A stretch of DNA of 64,000 nucleotides from Parietichytrium sp. I65-24A (GCA_012862575.1 BLSF01000028.1:248001-312000), one strand, 5' to 3'; shown: positions 10,862 through 21,874, numbered from the stretch's first letter. The notes: a model not told the origin generated them from the sequence alone. Made by a program: numbers and translations.

Positions 10862-11608
10862 TTAGCACCGCAAGCTCGCGTCCCACTTTGTCGGTCCAGG
10901 TGGCAGTGTACCGACTCCCTTCCCGGTCTTCAAATCAAAGCGATGCTTGTGTGCGCCAGTGTAAAGGTTCGGGTCGGTCAACCTATCCAGAATATCGCCT
11001 TTTGGCCGCACTGGACTCTTGCTTGTTGAGACGTTGACATCTTCACTCCACTCTGCTGACGGGTAGAGCGACTTGATAGCTGTTGAATTGCCTGGCGGTG
11101 GCGGCGGAGGGGAGGCTGAAGTCTGGGCAACCATTGGCGCCGTCCACGAAGTCTGATTCGTGTAGCGATTCACGTAATAGATTTTCTCTGCGGTATTGGT
11201 TGCGTTTGGGTTCTCCACGGCGTACCAGTCAGGATGCAAGGCACGCCTTTCCACCGTTTGCGCGGTGAGCCTTGCCTGTGATGGGTTTTTCGCAGGCAGG
11301 GAAACACTCGAGTTTGACGAAGGGTTGGCTGCCGCTATCTGGAGCACCACCTCTGCCACAGACCTGTCCACCTTGATTGCCAGCATCTGAACAAGCCGGA
11401 CAAAACACTCAAAGCTGATTTTTCTGTCTCCCTTCGGTTTCACAGTTGCGAATAGGAGGTCAATATCAGTGGTGGACAAACCCCTTCCTGTCAGACCTGC
11501 GTCTTTGCAGAGTTTCTGACACGCTCGTGAGTCCATCAGCACAACATCCGCGCTTCGGTTTCCAAACAAACTGAACCGCTTGAACGCCCCGTAAAGCTCC
11601 TTCTCCAT
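10862..11608 (-). CDS. TPPP/p25-alpha protein with an internal WW domain
   Basis: A single exon of 248 residues. Residues of about 3-95 match the p25-alpha core (AFKRFSLFGN, KLCKDAGL, IDLLFATVK, ISFECFVRLV). Residues 204-233 match the conserved p25-alpha tail (LTDPNLYTGAHKHRFD followed by a GKGVG glycine motif). Between them sits a WW domain (about 122-158) with both signature Trp residues (W128, W155), the YY pair and Pro158, directly followed by a run of six prolines. TPPP proteins bind and bundle tubulin and are linked to cilia, and WW domains bind proline-rich ligands. A tubulin-associated adaptor is the natural inference. The six-proline run could be an internal ligand. Confidence 0.9.
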   Translation of the reverse strand: MEKELYGAFKRFSLFGNRSADVVLMDSRACQKLCKDAGLTGRGLSTTDIDLLFATVKPKGDRKISFECFVRLVQMLAIKVDRSVAEVVLQIAAANPSSNSSVSLPAKNPSQARLTAQTVERRALHPDWYAVENPNATNTAEKIYYVNRYTNQTSWTAPMVAQTSASPPPPPPGNSTAIKSLYPSAEWSEDVNVSTSKSPVRPKGDILDRLTDPNLYTGAHKHRFDLKTGKGVGTLPPGPTKWDASLRC

Positions 11609-12892
11609 CTTGCAATTGCACCAGGGAGATAGACACTTTCACCCTCCACGCACTCAACGCACTCGACACTCGCGCCTGCGTTTCGTTCTCTTTGTGGCTC
11701 CGCTTGATTGTGAGCTGATGTCGCAGTCAGCTGCTTTCCTCGTCTCCCGGTTTCGCTTTCAACGCACTGACAGAGAACGCTTTGGGAGACTCATGGTCAC
11801 AGTCAATTTCCTTTCACACACACAGTCCAAACAAAATGGATTATCTGGTAGTGAGTACTCCTAGAGATAGACTCATGGTCCTGCTAAAACTGTGCAAAAT
11901 TGATCCCAAAGTTTACTAGTATACCGGCGTGATGTATGGGTTGGATACCGGTATACACAACAAGAGCAACCCCAATGGACCCTGGACCTATGGATACTTC
12001 AGGTCTTCAGATGTCTTCAGGTCGCCGGAGTTGCCGAAGTCGCCGGACGCTACCGGTCAGATATGGTCAGATCTGCGAACAACGTTTTGTCGCACCACGT
12101 CGGCAGTAACGCCGGTGGTGTGTCACAGTCGCCATTTCATCTGGTTCATCTGGAAAGAGGCGAGGAACAAAGGAACAATGGGAAGAGATGGAGCGTTCAT
12201 GAACATCCTCAAACTTGACTTGGCTCATCGCCAAGCAGAGTGCTCTGCGATGTCCCCGCAAACGTGGACGGCAGGACAGGGACAGCGCTTCTGTGCACAC
12301 GCCAATGAACACTGAGCACAAGCCCAAGGGACGACACGGCGGAGATCCTTCAATCGAGATCAAGTGCGTTCATTAGACTCAGCCCTCTCCGAGCCTAACA
12401 AAGAAAGAAACAAACAAAATAGACGCAAAAGGAAAAGCAAAATTCAAACGGAGAGATGGAGAGATGGAGATGATGGAAAAAGGGAGACACGTGATCAAGG
12501 TCAAGGTATGTCAAGGTCCACTTTCCATCTTTCCCTCCTCCACTGTAGAACGGGAACTACGGGAACACTTGAGGTTGCAACTCCGTCGTCTATATGCTAA
12601 TCTTTCTTTGTGTTTAGATAAACAAATAAATCACCAAAACTACCAAAATCGAAGCATTAATTAAATCAAACTGCACACGAAATGCAAAGGTGGTGTCATA
12701 CCACGGAGCGCCTGCGAGGCAGCGCAACGTGCTACAGCAACTAGGGACGGTGTGGATTCTGCAATAAAACAAATATCTAACGCACGCCGCATTGTCCCGA
12801 GCGTCCGCAGACTGGCGAGGGACACGAGTGTTCCGCGAAGAGTGTGAAACCGCATGACGCAAGGAAGCTAGTGTGCCCCAATGTGAGCTTGC

Positions 12893-13150
12893 TCAGGAAA
12901 TTGCGTTTGCGAACGCTGTCCAGAAGCAAACGACTTGTAGACCCCAGATTCTACCGAGGTCCCGCTTTCAGCGGGTGGGTCGGAACGGGTGGGAAAGAGT
13001 CTTCCCATGGCCGCTTATGCTCTCGTAGACGACGCGGCCTAGTCCGCCCGGTTAAAAAGCGAAGATCTTTAGCGTGTGCCCAGTGTCATGGAGGGTCGGC
13101 CGGTCCTGAACGGTCTCGATGCACGCTTTGTTCGATCGCTTGGCGTGAAT
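12893..13150. ncRNA. Candidate structured non-coding RNA (family unknown)
   Basis: Five perfect stems occur in about 250 bp: CGTTTGC/GCAAACG (12904-12910 with 12926-12932), CCCGC/GCGGG (12961-12965 with 12971-12975), TGGGAA/TTCCCA (12990-12995 with 13002-13007), GGCCGC/GCGGCC (13009-13014 with 13034-13039) and CACGC/GCGTG (13122-13126 with 13143-13147). The block is GC-richer than its flanks and has no supported reading frame. I could not match it to tRNA, 5S, U1-U6 or SRP RNA. A GGAAATTGCG at 12896-12905 faintly recalls the CR-I box of RNase P RNA, but this is weak. The transcribed strand is undecided. Confidence 0.25.
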
Positions 13151-14764
13151 ATGTTAGTTAAGCACACGCAGTGTGAACAAACTTGCAGAGAGGGCAACGT
13201 CGGTCAATGCCTGCTTCAATGGACCGAGATCTGAATTATGCTTCCTGCATTGAGCGGGGCTAGAACTGGCAGGGGAAACACAAATTGAGCACGGGCCCTG
13301 TTGTCCATCGTGTCCGCAATCGGACCAGTACTCACAGCACTCACAGCCATTGCCGGACAGGCAGGGCCTCTCTCAGGACTCGGACTAGGTCATCTCAACG
13401 GTGTCCAAACGCTCCGTGCAACGCACACTTCCCAGCTTTCCAGAGATTCCAAGTGCGACTAACGAATGGAGTTGAAACTCGACATAGAAAAGAGAAAGAA
13501 AAAATCATTTTTGCATGTTAGCTCATTGATTGATTCACAGTGAAAGTCAATCTGTTCCGTCTGACATGCGAGTCACGAGTTGTTGCCTGGGGTTATAAGT
13601 TATTCGTCGAAAGGTTGAAAGAATCTCCTTAGTTTACGTACGCAACTTTGGTCCGTGCCTGATGTCTCAAGGCTGTGCTGTGGTAGTAAACACGCACAGA
13701 GAGCCAGAGAGGGAGACAGACAGACACAGCCATCGCAGATCTTGGCCGGTGTGCGAGAGTGTGCAAGTTCTGTCCCTGGCAAGTTGCACGTTGAGCTCTA
13801 CAACTGTATATGTGTAAGCATATCACACGATGTGATGTGGGTATGGGTCCGTCAAAGTAGCGCATCCGTCTATGAGGGTGCTTGTTGCAATGTCTTGAGG
13901 AGCGAATCGTATGCGGGAGTGTGCAGTGGTGTTGATTGGCTGAATTCGAAATGCGCCGGGATTGTGGAAGACGCTTGGATTCACAAGCTTCGCCGGCAAA
14001 GATTTCGCTTTCGAAAGAGCAACAACGTTTGGCAAAGCGAGAGGGATCCCATCCAAGTTGGCTATTCAAGTGAATGATGGAGATGCACGAGTGGACTCGT
14101 GCTCTTTCCAAGTTGAAATTGGAAGATTGGAAAACAATTTTTTCCCATGAGGGATTGCACGACTTCAAGGCGCTTTTCGTGAAATAAATACTGATGTGAT
14201 AAAGCTTATGCCTGTCTCATCTCATGGCCTTAGCACTACTCCCTTGTGCGAGGGTCGTGGTGTACTAGGTACTACGTTTGTCGAGAACTCACACGAGCCA
14301 CAGCCAGGTCAAGTCGTTCTGGAAATCAAGGCGGGTTCAGCAAACTGCCGAGAAGTGGCTTGCCCACCTCCAACTCCGAGGTGTAAAGTAAAAGACAGTG
14401 TCTCTGAGAGGAATCAGTGCGCGCACATATCGTGATTCCCTCACGCCAATTCAATTTCGGGCGCTACGTTGCCGTTTGCAGCTTCAAAGTTGGAGCTATA
14501 GGCGGGATCATAATTGCGTGAGTAGCGAACTTCTCACGATGGCATCACTCGTCTCAAGCAGTGTGTTGCGGTCGTGCGCCAGGTTTTGCTCCTGAATCGA
14601 GGACCACATTCGGTCCAAAACAGTGAATTATGCGTGTGGCAATAGTTTTGCAGTGAACCAAACACGAAGTGCCTAGCCATTCAAGCGAAGCACTACTCCC
14701 CAACATCCTTGACAGGTCGAGAACCTGGAATGATAGTTAGGTGGCCAGCCAGCCTTCTCTGCAT

Positions 14765-14772
14765 TATATATA
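14765..14772 (+). promoter_or_regulatory. Possible TATA box of the DD3-3-like gene
   Basis: TATATATA lies about 165 bp upstream of the chosen ATG in otherwise mixed sequence. The gene's strong codon bias suggests high expression. Whether this is the core promoter depends on the unknown transcription start. Confidence 0.3.
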
Positions 14773-14937
14773 CCCATAGAAAAGCTGTGTTTGTGGATCC
14801 GCGGATCCAAGTCGAAAGCAAAGCAAGGCGGTGACAGCAAAACCAAAACACAGAAAGCAAAAAAAGCAAAAGCAAAACCCCAACGCAATCGAAGTCCAAA
14901 GCAAGAGGCGCACAGCACGGTCCGCGACCCAAGCAAG

Positions 14938-17253
14938 ATGAAGATCGGAGCCGCAATCTTGGCCCTTGCGGTGGGCTCAGCTCAGGCTGATGTCTACCTG
15001 CATACTCCAGCGGGAAGCAACAACCGCAACTGCAGAACCGACAACAACAAGGAGCGCCGCAACGCTAACCGCCTGTTCGACTCCCAGAACAACGACAACG
15101 GTGGCTACTCTTGCCCTCGCGCATTTCCTTTTGACTGCTACGTCTACGTCGACGATGACAATGCTTTCGATGACTGCGTCAACCAGAACAACAATGCCAA
15201 CAAGGCGATGGTTGACTCCACTGGAACTCTCACCAACACGGACGCTATCACGACCGAAACGATGACCTACTACTCTGGCTCGGAGATCTCCCTCGAGTGG
15301 ACCGCACAGCACGGTCTCGGAACCAACAGCGAGCTTCACAGTGACGTCATTGTGCAGTACGCCTGCGAGGACACCTTGACCGACAACTGCGACACCGCCG
15401 CTGCGGGAACCTCTCCTTACGTTGCTGCAGACGGAACCACATGCACTCTCCGTGATGGAACCCCAGTTCGCAACAAGGACGGCAACAACGGACTCAATGC
15501 TGAGGCCACCAACACCATCCCTGCGAATGCTAACAAGCAGGACGATTACCGCTACGGCCGCCACGAGACCTTCGCATTCTACGAAGAGTGCCAGAACCGT
15601 GCACGCAACGAAGGTCTCTTCATTGCTGACCAGGACCTCGACGGAAACGATGCTCGCTTCACCCGCCAGAACCCTAACGGCAACAGGAACGGTCTCGAGT
15701 GCCCAGAGGAGTCTGAGTACTACCCATACTGGCACTACTCTCCATGGAAGGATGTCGCAGTCGTCACCAGCGACCTTTCCAAGTGCGAGCTTTACCAGAC
15801 CGAGTCCGGAAACGTCAAGGCCAAGGGTCGCTGCAACTGCAATGGCAACTGCGATGGCGACGGCAACCAGCCAAACAACGAAGCTGACTGTCTCCAGGTC
15901 ACTGGCGCTGAGTGGGTTATGGACCCAGCTCACGGAATCGCCGCACCAGATTGCGTGATCGGACAATACTCCCGCCAAAACCATCTCGGAAACACCGGCG
16001 CTGGCCCAAACAACCAGCAGTACAACTGGACCGTCCCAGAAGTGACAACGGAGCAGACCTGTGTTCTCCGCATTCGCTACAACATGTCTTCGTACGACTT
16101 TGGCGATGTCTCCCGCAACGGAGACAGCACCTACAATGGCAACAACTCCCCACTCAAGGACAACGACGAGAGCGAGGCGCTCACCTACGTTCCAATCGAA
16201 GGCATGACCACTGGCGCAACCCTCAGCTTCACCATGAACACTGACCAGGTGGCTCGCACCTTCCAGGACCGCACATACACTTTCAAGATCAAGCCTAGCA
16301 CCGACGCAAACCGCCGCAGACTTCAGGAACTCGAAGGATGCGAAAAGGTGTACAACCTCAACGTTCGCGGCAAGCGCGGAAACATCGTGCAGACCTACCC
16401 AGCTGTCGAGTACGACTTTACCCCTGATCATCTCGTCGTCGAAGAGAACGACTGCGTTCATGTGCAGTGGACCGGATCCGACTACAACCCAAACCGCAAC
16501 GGCAACAACGGTGAGGGTGGCCCATACGCAGCAAACAACCAGAACAAGGAGACCAAGTCTGACCGCAGTAATCTTGTGCAAATGAGTGTCTCCGGTGACA
16601 ACCAGCCTATCATGACAGCCTCTAGCTACAACATGTTCAAGGGAGCAGACACTGCAACCTACCAGAGGCTCGCCTTTCTGGACCAGGACATCTCCGACAC
16701 TACTCAGTGCTTGGACTTTGATGCTCTTCAAGACAAATTCAACAACCGTGCTGAGCGTGAGGAGACCCACTTGAACTGCATGAAGCTTTCGGGTGTCAAG
16801 ACCCCATACTTTGATGCCGGCGTTCTTGCAGTGGGCGATGTTGGCCAGTACACCTTTATCAACACTCGCAACAACAACTTTTCCAACCGCGGTCAGAAGG
16901 GAACCATCAGCGTCATTGCAAAGGGAACCAAGCCAACCGTCCTTCCAGATGGCTCCACCATTCCTGCTGGCGAGGACCCAGAGACCTACGTTGCTGGCGA
17001 GTCCTCCTCGTCCTCGAACACCATGGCAATCGGAATCGCCGGAAGCGTTGTTGGAGTGCTTGCAATCGGAGCATTTGTCTACAGCCGCAAAAAGAACGCC
17101 GGGGGAGCTGGAGGCAAAACCCAAGACTATTCCAGCAACAGCGCTGGCGCAGTGAACCCATATGGTGGACAGGGCTACCCTCAGCAGCAGCAGCAGGGCT
17201 ATGGTCAACAGACCTCGAACCCATACTACTCCAACAACCAGCAGAGGTATTAA
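14938..17253 (+). CDS. DD3-3-like Asn-rich surface membrane protein (771 aa)
   Basis: The start was set at ATG 14938 because it opens a clean signal peptide (MKIGAAILALAVGSAQA); the upstream open frame is Lys-rich and unlikely. After cleavage the protein begins DVYLHTPAGSNNRNC, followed by RLFDSQNNDNGGY, which resembles the N-terminus of Dictyostelium protein DD3-3 and its protist relatives. The long ectodomain is Asn- and Cys-rich with NxT/S glycosylation sites. A transmembrane helix (AIGIAGSVVGVLAIGAFVYS, near residue 700) is followed by a Gly/Gln/Tyr-rich cytoplasmic tail (QQQQQGYGQQ). It is therefore a type I membrane protein, larger than I recall DD3-3 being. Strong preference for C-ending codons suggests abundant expression and produces an artefactual 743-codon open frame on the other strand. 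Molecular function is unknown. Confidence 0.85.
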   Translation: MKIGAAILALAVGSAQADVYLHTPAGSNNRNCRTDNNKERRNANRLFDSQNNDNGGYSCPRAFPFDCYVYVDDDNAFDDCVNQNNNANKAMVDSTGTLTNTDAITTETMTYYSGSEISLEWTAQHGLGTNSELHSDVIVQYACEDTLTDNCDTAAAGTSPYVAADGTTCTLRDGTPVRNKDGNNGLNAEATNTIPANANKQDDYRYGRHETFAFYEECQNRARNEGLFIADQDLDGNDARFTRQNPNGNRNGLECPEESEYYPYWHYSPWKDVAVVTSDLSKCELYQTESGNVKAKGRCNCNGNCDGDGNQPNNEADCLQVTGAEWVMDPAHGIAAPDCVIGQYSRQNHLGNTGAGPNNQQYNWTVPEVTTEQTCVLRIRYNMSSYDFGDVSRNGDSTYNGNNSPLKDNDESEALTYVPIEGMTTGATLSFTMNTDQVARTFQDRTYTFKIKPSTDANRRRLQELEGCEKVYNLNVRGKRGNIVQTYPAVEYDFTPDHLVVEENDCVHVQWTGSDYNPNRNGNNGEGGPYAANNQNKETKSDRSNLVQMSVSGDNQPIMTASSYNMFKGADTATYQRLAFLDQDISDTTQCLDFDALQDKFNNRAEREETHLNCMKLSGVKTPYFDAGVLAVGDVGQYTFINTRNNNFSNRGQKGTISVIAKGTKPTVLPDGSTIPAGEDPETYVAGESSSSSNTMAIGIAGSVVGVLAIGAFVYSRKKNAGGAGGKTQDYSSNSAGAVNPYGGQGYPQQQQQGYGQQTSNPYYSNNQQRY

Positions 17254-17682
17254 GCGATTGGCTCGCTCGCTGAGGTGTGGTAAAATGTTGCATATTGAAG
17301 GATGGCGCCCACCAGTCAGTCAACCATGCCCAGCGTTAAGTTCTTTCCAAGGTCGGGTGTCATCGAGGCCTAGTATTTTTCTGAAATCCATCGATCTATC
17401 ATATCTATCTATTATCTATGACGGCTGTTTTCAGCCAATATCCAAAAAATGATATAATATAATAATAAGATATATTGAATTCCATCAAAATCGTCTATTG
17501 CTTGTTGTTCGCATCTTGGGACTCACGAGCTGATTAATATCCTCCACAACCATCTCCTAAGAAAAAATTGTCTTCCTCCAGCCCAAGGAAAGGTTGGTAA
17601 CCTTTGCCAAGCATAAAACATTTAAACACGAAAGCATAAAAAATCGAGTTCTTGACACGGTAAAAGCAAAATTTTGAGTCGT
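17254..17682. other. Convergent 3' spacer DD3-3-like / phospholipase
   Basis: An AT-rich tail-to-tail spacer with TATC-type words and an AATAATAAGATATATT stretch near 17460. These are probably 3' UTR and polyadenylation sequences of the two genes. No gene is seen. Confidence 0.6.
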
Positions 17683-20142
17683 TTAAGAAAACCCCTGAGT
17701 CTCGAGTCGAGCAACGACCTCTTTCGCCTCCCCAACACTGGAGCGACGATGCCTTGGCTCACTAAGGAAGGCACGTATTGTGTCAGCACTTTGCAGGAAA
17801 GCCCACTCCGTCAAACCCGAAAGCAGGTTGGCTTGCTCATTCGTCAGCGCGGGTTCAATCCATTTGCCTTTCTTGGTTCCAAAGGTTTTGTACAAAGGGA
17901 AGCGAGGAAAGGGTCCCTTAGCTCCACGGTCGATCTCGTAAAGGGTTTCGGTAGGAAGCTGGAGCTCAAAATTCCTCGTCTTTTCCAAATAGTACCACAT
18001 CACTGTAACGCTGAAACCACCCTCGATTCCCCACCAGTCGTTACGCATAACTTCGTACGTGTCGATGGCGATGCAAGGCTCCCCATTGAGCTTACACCGC
18101 TGCAACATTTCTAGCATTGGGATAATCTTGTCCTTCTTAAACACTTGATTGTGTGCAAATGTGCCATATTCTCCTTTCAAGGGAACCTCGATTCCAAATA
18201 ATGGAAGAATTGCCGACTGTGGCCAGTCATCGTAAAGAGGCATGAAGCTCACGGCTTGGTCAAAAACTTCCTCTTCGTATTCGTAGTCGGTGTCTGCCTG
18301 ACTTTGGCTTTCGCCATACTCGCTGACACTTGCCATTGATACCGGTCTTGGGGACTGAGCGCTGGTTCTCTTGCTGCGCCGTAATTTTCGCAAAGAGCGA
18401 ATGCGACGATTCCTTTGAGCCGGATGCATCGGAATGCCAACTTCACTGTTGACACACACGATAATGCGTTTCACCTTTCTTTGAATCATCGCCAAGATCC
18501 CCAAGTTATCCAATGTACCACCGTCCGCAAAATCCATTTCATGTGCACTCTCCTCTGGAGGGGCAGCCCCATCTTGGGCAGCCCCATCTTGGGCAGCGCC
18601 ATCTTCTGCCTCCTCTTCTGTTTCATCAGCAGCTACGCGGTCTTCTAGTCGCTGGGATGCAACCCGGCCCTGTGGACTCCAGTACAGAGACCTCGGGTTC
18701 AGCTTTTCGGTGATTCGATGAGCTTTGAAGAGGTAGGCCGGAGCGTTACTCGATATTCCCACGGTATGTCTTAGAGTGAGAGGCCGTTCAGGCAGAGGTA
18801 CTCGAATCACGGCACGGTATTGCGGCACCATGTCGGCGTGGTCCATAACATGGTTTTCCACAAACTTGAACATTTCGCGAACAATGTGCCCTGCAGCATT
18901 CACGGCCATCTTTGCGCCTTTCCCGAGGGACAAGCGCGTGTTCATTTCTGGTTCGTGGTCGGGTTGCTCGCTCCCGAATGCAAAAGAGTCTACCATCCCC
19001 CCGCCAATGTCCACCTCGTCGGCGCCAGTGTGATCGTGCTTGTTGCGATGCACGTGGAGTTTGTGAGAGCTAGGGGTCCCGCTGTACAATGGCGTAAACT
19101 GAATTGGAACCACATCACCAAGCTTTCCCCAGCTCGGCCCCAGCATAGCAGCATTGGCCACCCAAAAAGGTCGATTTGGCCGAGAAAAGTGCATCTTTTC
19201 TACATCCAAGTGCTGGTTGTGCTTTTTGATCCAGGATTTTAAGGCGGGATGGCTGTACGGAAAGTCGTCATTGAGGCCAAACGGTTCAAGGTAGACCTCT
19301 CCAACTGTGGTCTCCCACCACTCTCGGAAGCCCGTTGTCCAAAATAGCGACTCCGCGAGCTTCCACATATCCCTGGTGGCAACCTTGCCTAAAGGCGGTG
19401 GGTCTTGCTTCAGAAAATGCATGTTAAGCGCGTCCAATTTGGTGCGTGGGCCAAAGAGCTCTTTGTCGTTTTCCGCACCTTTGTTGTAGAATGTGTAGAT
19501 CGCCGTAGCCCACGAACTTCCTGAGACGCTGCTGATGTAGGATATGTCTTCGGGATTAAGCAAACCGATGAGAAACAAAGCTCGAAGCTGACCGACTGCA
19601 GCAGTGTGCGCACGAGCGCCTCCTCCGGAAAAGCAAATTGCGGTAGTTGGCTCCACTCCTAGCGACCGCTCGGGGAACGAAGAGTCTGCGGCTACATTGT
19701 AAACATTGCATTTGAGAAAGGCAGCCTCCTGCAGATTTTTTACCCAATTTAGCGCACTTTGGTGATTCATGGCGGCCCAAATAAAGCTTTCTCGCCCTCC
19801 ATACCTCTTTTGAGCCCCAACTTTCAGATATACTTTAAACTTGCGCGAGTGTTCTTCCGCACCCATCTCGACACCATTGATATCTGCAAAGGGAATTTTT
19901 TTCGCAAACTGCCGAATCTGCCCTTTGGACTTGGCATACAGGATTCCTCCTTGGCTGGCGTCCACGACCACATAGTGCTCCTTGAACCGCCTTTCTCTCA
20001 TCGGAAAGCACCCACACTGCTTGGGAACTTTATACTCCCCCTTCCGGAGATACCCTTCGAACTTGGCATGGGAACCCACCAGCGACCCATTCCGCCGTGC
20101 GTCTTCCTGCGGCGCTGCCGCCGCTAGCTCTGCCTTGCCCAT
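17683..20142 (-). CDS. PH-domain cytosolic phospholipase A2-like lipase (819 aa)
   Basis: A single exon. Residues of about 29-141 form a PH domain (GYLRKGEY at strand 1, W133 in the C-terminal helix). The lipase core follows. SGGGARA (172-178) is the oxyanion-hole loop. SVSGSSW (205-211) is the nucleophile elbow equivalent to GLSGS of group IV PLA2, with Ser207 as nucleophile and the preceding Gly replaced by Ser. ADGGTLDN (539-546) carries the catalytic Asp540. The fold is the cPLA2/patatin superfamily, which hydrolyses glycerophospholipids at membranes. The PH domain would provide phosphoinositide targeting in place of the C2 domain of animal cPLA2. A QDGAA repeat (about 515-527), coded by 15-bp tandem repeats at 18553-18605, sits in the loop before the Asp. 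Confidence 0.85.
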   Translation of the reverse strand: MGKAELAAAAPQEDARRNGSLVGSHAKFEGYLRKGEYKVPKQCGCFPMRERRFKEHYVVVDASQGGILYAKSKGQIRQFAKKIPFADINGVEMGAEEHSRKFKVYLKVGAQKRYGGRESFIWAAMNHQSALNWVKNLQEAAFLKCNVYNVAADSSFPERSLGVEPTTAICFSGGGARAHTAAVGQLRALFLIGLLNPEDISYISSVSGSSWATAIYTFYNKGAENDKELFGPRTKLDALNMHFLKQDPPPLGKVATRDMWKLAESLFWTTGFREWWETTVGEVYLEPFGLNDDFPYSHPALKSWIKKHNQHLDVEKMHFSRPNRPFWVANAAMLGPSWGKLGDVVPIQFTPLYSGTPSSHKLHVHRNKHDHTGADEVDIGGGMVDSFAFGSEQPDHEPEMNTRLSLGKGAKMAVNAAGHIVREMFKFVENHVMDHADMVPQYRAVIRVPLPERPLTLRHTVGISSNAPAYLFKAHRITEKLNPRSLYWSPQGRVASQRLEDRVAADETEEEAEDGAAQDGAAQDGAAPPEESAHEMDFADGGTLDNLGILAMIQRKVKRIIVCVNSEVGIPMHPAQRNRRIRSLRKLRRSKRTSAQSPRPVSMASVSEYGESQSQADTDYEYEEEVFDQAVSFMPLYDDWPQSAILPLFGIEVPLKGEYGTFAHNQVFKKDKIIPMLEMLQRCKLNGEPCIAIDTYEVMRNDWWGIEGGFSVTVMWYYLEKTRNFELQLPTETLYEIDRGAKGPFPRFPLYKTFGTKKGKWIEPALTNEQANLLSGLTEWAFLQSADTIRAFLSEPRHRRSSVGEAKEVVARLETQGFS

Positions 20143-21874
20143 CTACTTTGACTCTTTGTACCTTGGCCCAGCCAATTTGCCGACCTCTCCCAAATCTATG
20201 CACTCTATGTTCTCTTTCCCTCCTTTCCCACCCCACCCTCCGATAGGGTTTGTTTACGCTCTCACTTCGTGGCTTCACTTAGCTCCTTTCCACTTTCCAC
20301 TTCCCGCTTCACAAGTCCCTGCTTCTCAAACACACACTCACAGACACAGACACAGACACACAGATAGACAATCGTCACTCAATGTCACTCATGCCTTTGC
20401 TTCTCCCCTACAGTTTCTCACAGCCGCCTCCTACCGACCATACTGCAGCGTGCTGTCTGTGCTGTCTGTCTCTATGTGTGCTCGAGGACAGACAGCTGGC
20501 AACGTTGATCTACAGAAATATGTAAATATGTAGCGTGTAGTCCCATTTACCGTTAATGCTACTTGTGCCCGGTACATATGTACATAGGCACATAGGCACA
20601 TAGCGCGGGTGAATACTCTCACCGCTTCCGGTAGCAAACCTTACAAGTGTGCTCTTCTGAGATTCCGACGCTTCTGAATGAATCCTACGATAGAACTCGT
20701 ATAAAATTCGTTAGGGTAAGTGTGTGCCAAGTAGCTATTACTATTATCTTTACTATACGAGTCCGGTGCACACCTTTGGCTTTGCTAGAGCGATGCGTAG
20801 GTCGAGGTTATGATATTAGGTAAATAGAGTATAGGGTATTTCAGTGGGGACAGTTGGTCCCGTAGGTGATGGTAAGGAATTGATAGAAGGTCTGTTTCTC
20901 GGCGAGATTATTTTTTTCCTCCAAGTCAAGGTGGGTCAAGTATAAGTTATTTAATTTTCTCACTGTCCATTCACGAGGTTTGTGTTTGAATCTCGCCAAG
21001 TCAGCCTTCACAGCAAGCCGACTTTGTCAGCCTTCACTCTAGCTACTAGAGTACTGACGAGAGCCTTTGGCGCGGCAACGTACAGCACCACTGGAAAGCG
21101 AACAGAGTTCTCCATGACCTGAGACTGCATTCATGTGAACCGATTTGAACTTCTCGTCACTGGCACTACTAGTACCAGTACCAGTGAGACTGCAAGTTCA
21201 CTCGCCTGTCTCTCGGTGTCTTCTCGTTGCCCTCTCACCACACTCGCCTCTGCTCGTGAGACGTCATTCTAGCCAGTGCTTTTCTTCGTTTTGAGCACCT
21301 TTAGAATGAAGTCCACGCTGAGTGGCTCTCCAACGCGGGACTCTCCCAGGAAAACGGGGCAGGCAAGGGCTGCAAATTAGATCCCCGAGTTCCGGAAATG
21401 AAAGCTTCTCAAAAGCCAACGTCGCGGATTCATTCCTCTGAATGAGCCAAATGTCATGAAAACATGAGACCATCGATCATCAACTCTTCTGAACTGCAAA
21501 TTCTGCAAAAACAGATCCCAACCACTCCATTACCACAAACCCTACCGACACGCCTATCTCGCTCTACTCTATTCCAGAGCTACCACCTTCACTATGACAT
21601 GCCTCGACGCTACCCACAGCCTACTTCAATTCCTAGCCCGACGCAATAAAAAAGTTAGCCGTTGGCGCCTAGCAAGGTCTATCAGAGTTTTATTATTATG
21701 GAGTTCGCGAGGCCGTAGACATGTAGTGAGAGCAGAGAGATTCGAGCTGCTATGATTTGCGATGATTCGGAGACCGCAGAGTTGGGAAATGCAAAGAGTG
21801 GCAAGAGCAACGACAGGGTCCAAAATTGGGGAGTCTGGAAAGGGCAGAGGGCCGTAAAGAGTGCGAAAGGGACA
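20143..21874. other. Divergent spacer phospholipase / PDZ-PA protein
   Basis: Contains an (ACAGAC)n-like run near 20337-20368, an AT-rich CTA/TAG-rich tract (about 20640-20900), and a half copy of the recurring motif (GAGTACTGAC, 21049-21058). No gene is supported. Confidence 0.5.

Larger units (their letters stand above)
11609..14937. other. Long divergent spacer (3.3 kb) TPPP-WW / DD3-3-like
   Basis: The largest gene-free block in the left half. It contains TACCGGTAT-type words near 11925-12060, a GC-rich hairpin-rich segment (about 12893-13150, listed separately) and a TATATATA at 14765-14772. Open frames on both strands at 13629-14168 were read and show no protein character. Confidence 0.5.

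Noticed and set aside
12961-13010. SRP RNA (a TGTAGNCCCAG-like word and GGTCGGAA)
   Set aside because: The Alu-like and helix-8-like words are only about 50 nt apart and the symmetric helix-8 loop is missing.
13629-14168. Overlapping frames of 140 and 179 codons on opposite strands
   Set aside because: Neither shows domains, hydrophobic pattern or codon bias like the accepted genes.
14977-17208. 743-codon open frame antisense to the DD3-3-like gene
   Set aside because: It mirrors a gene with strong C-ending codon bias, which removes antisense stops. The product has no signal, domain or sensible composition, and the sense product has clear features.
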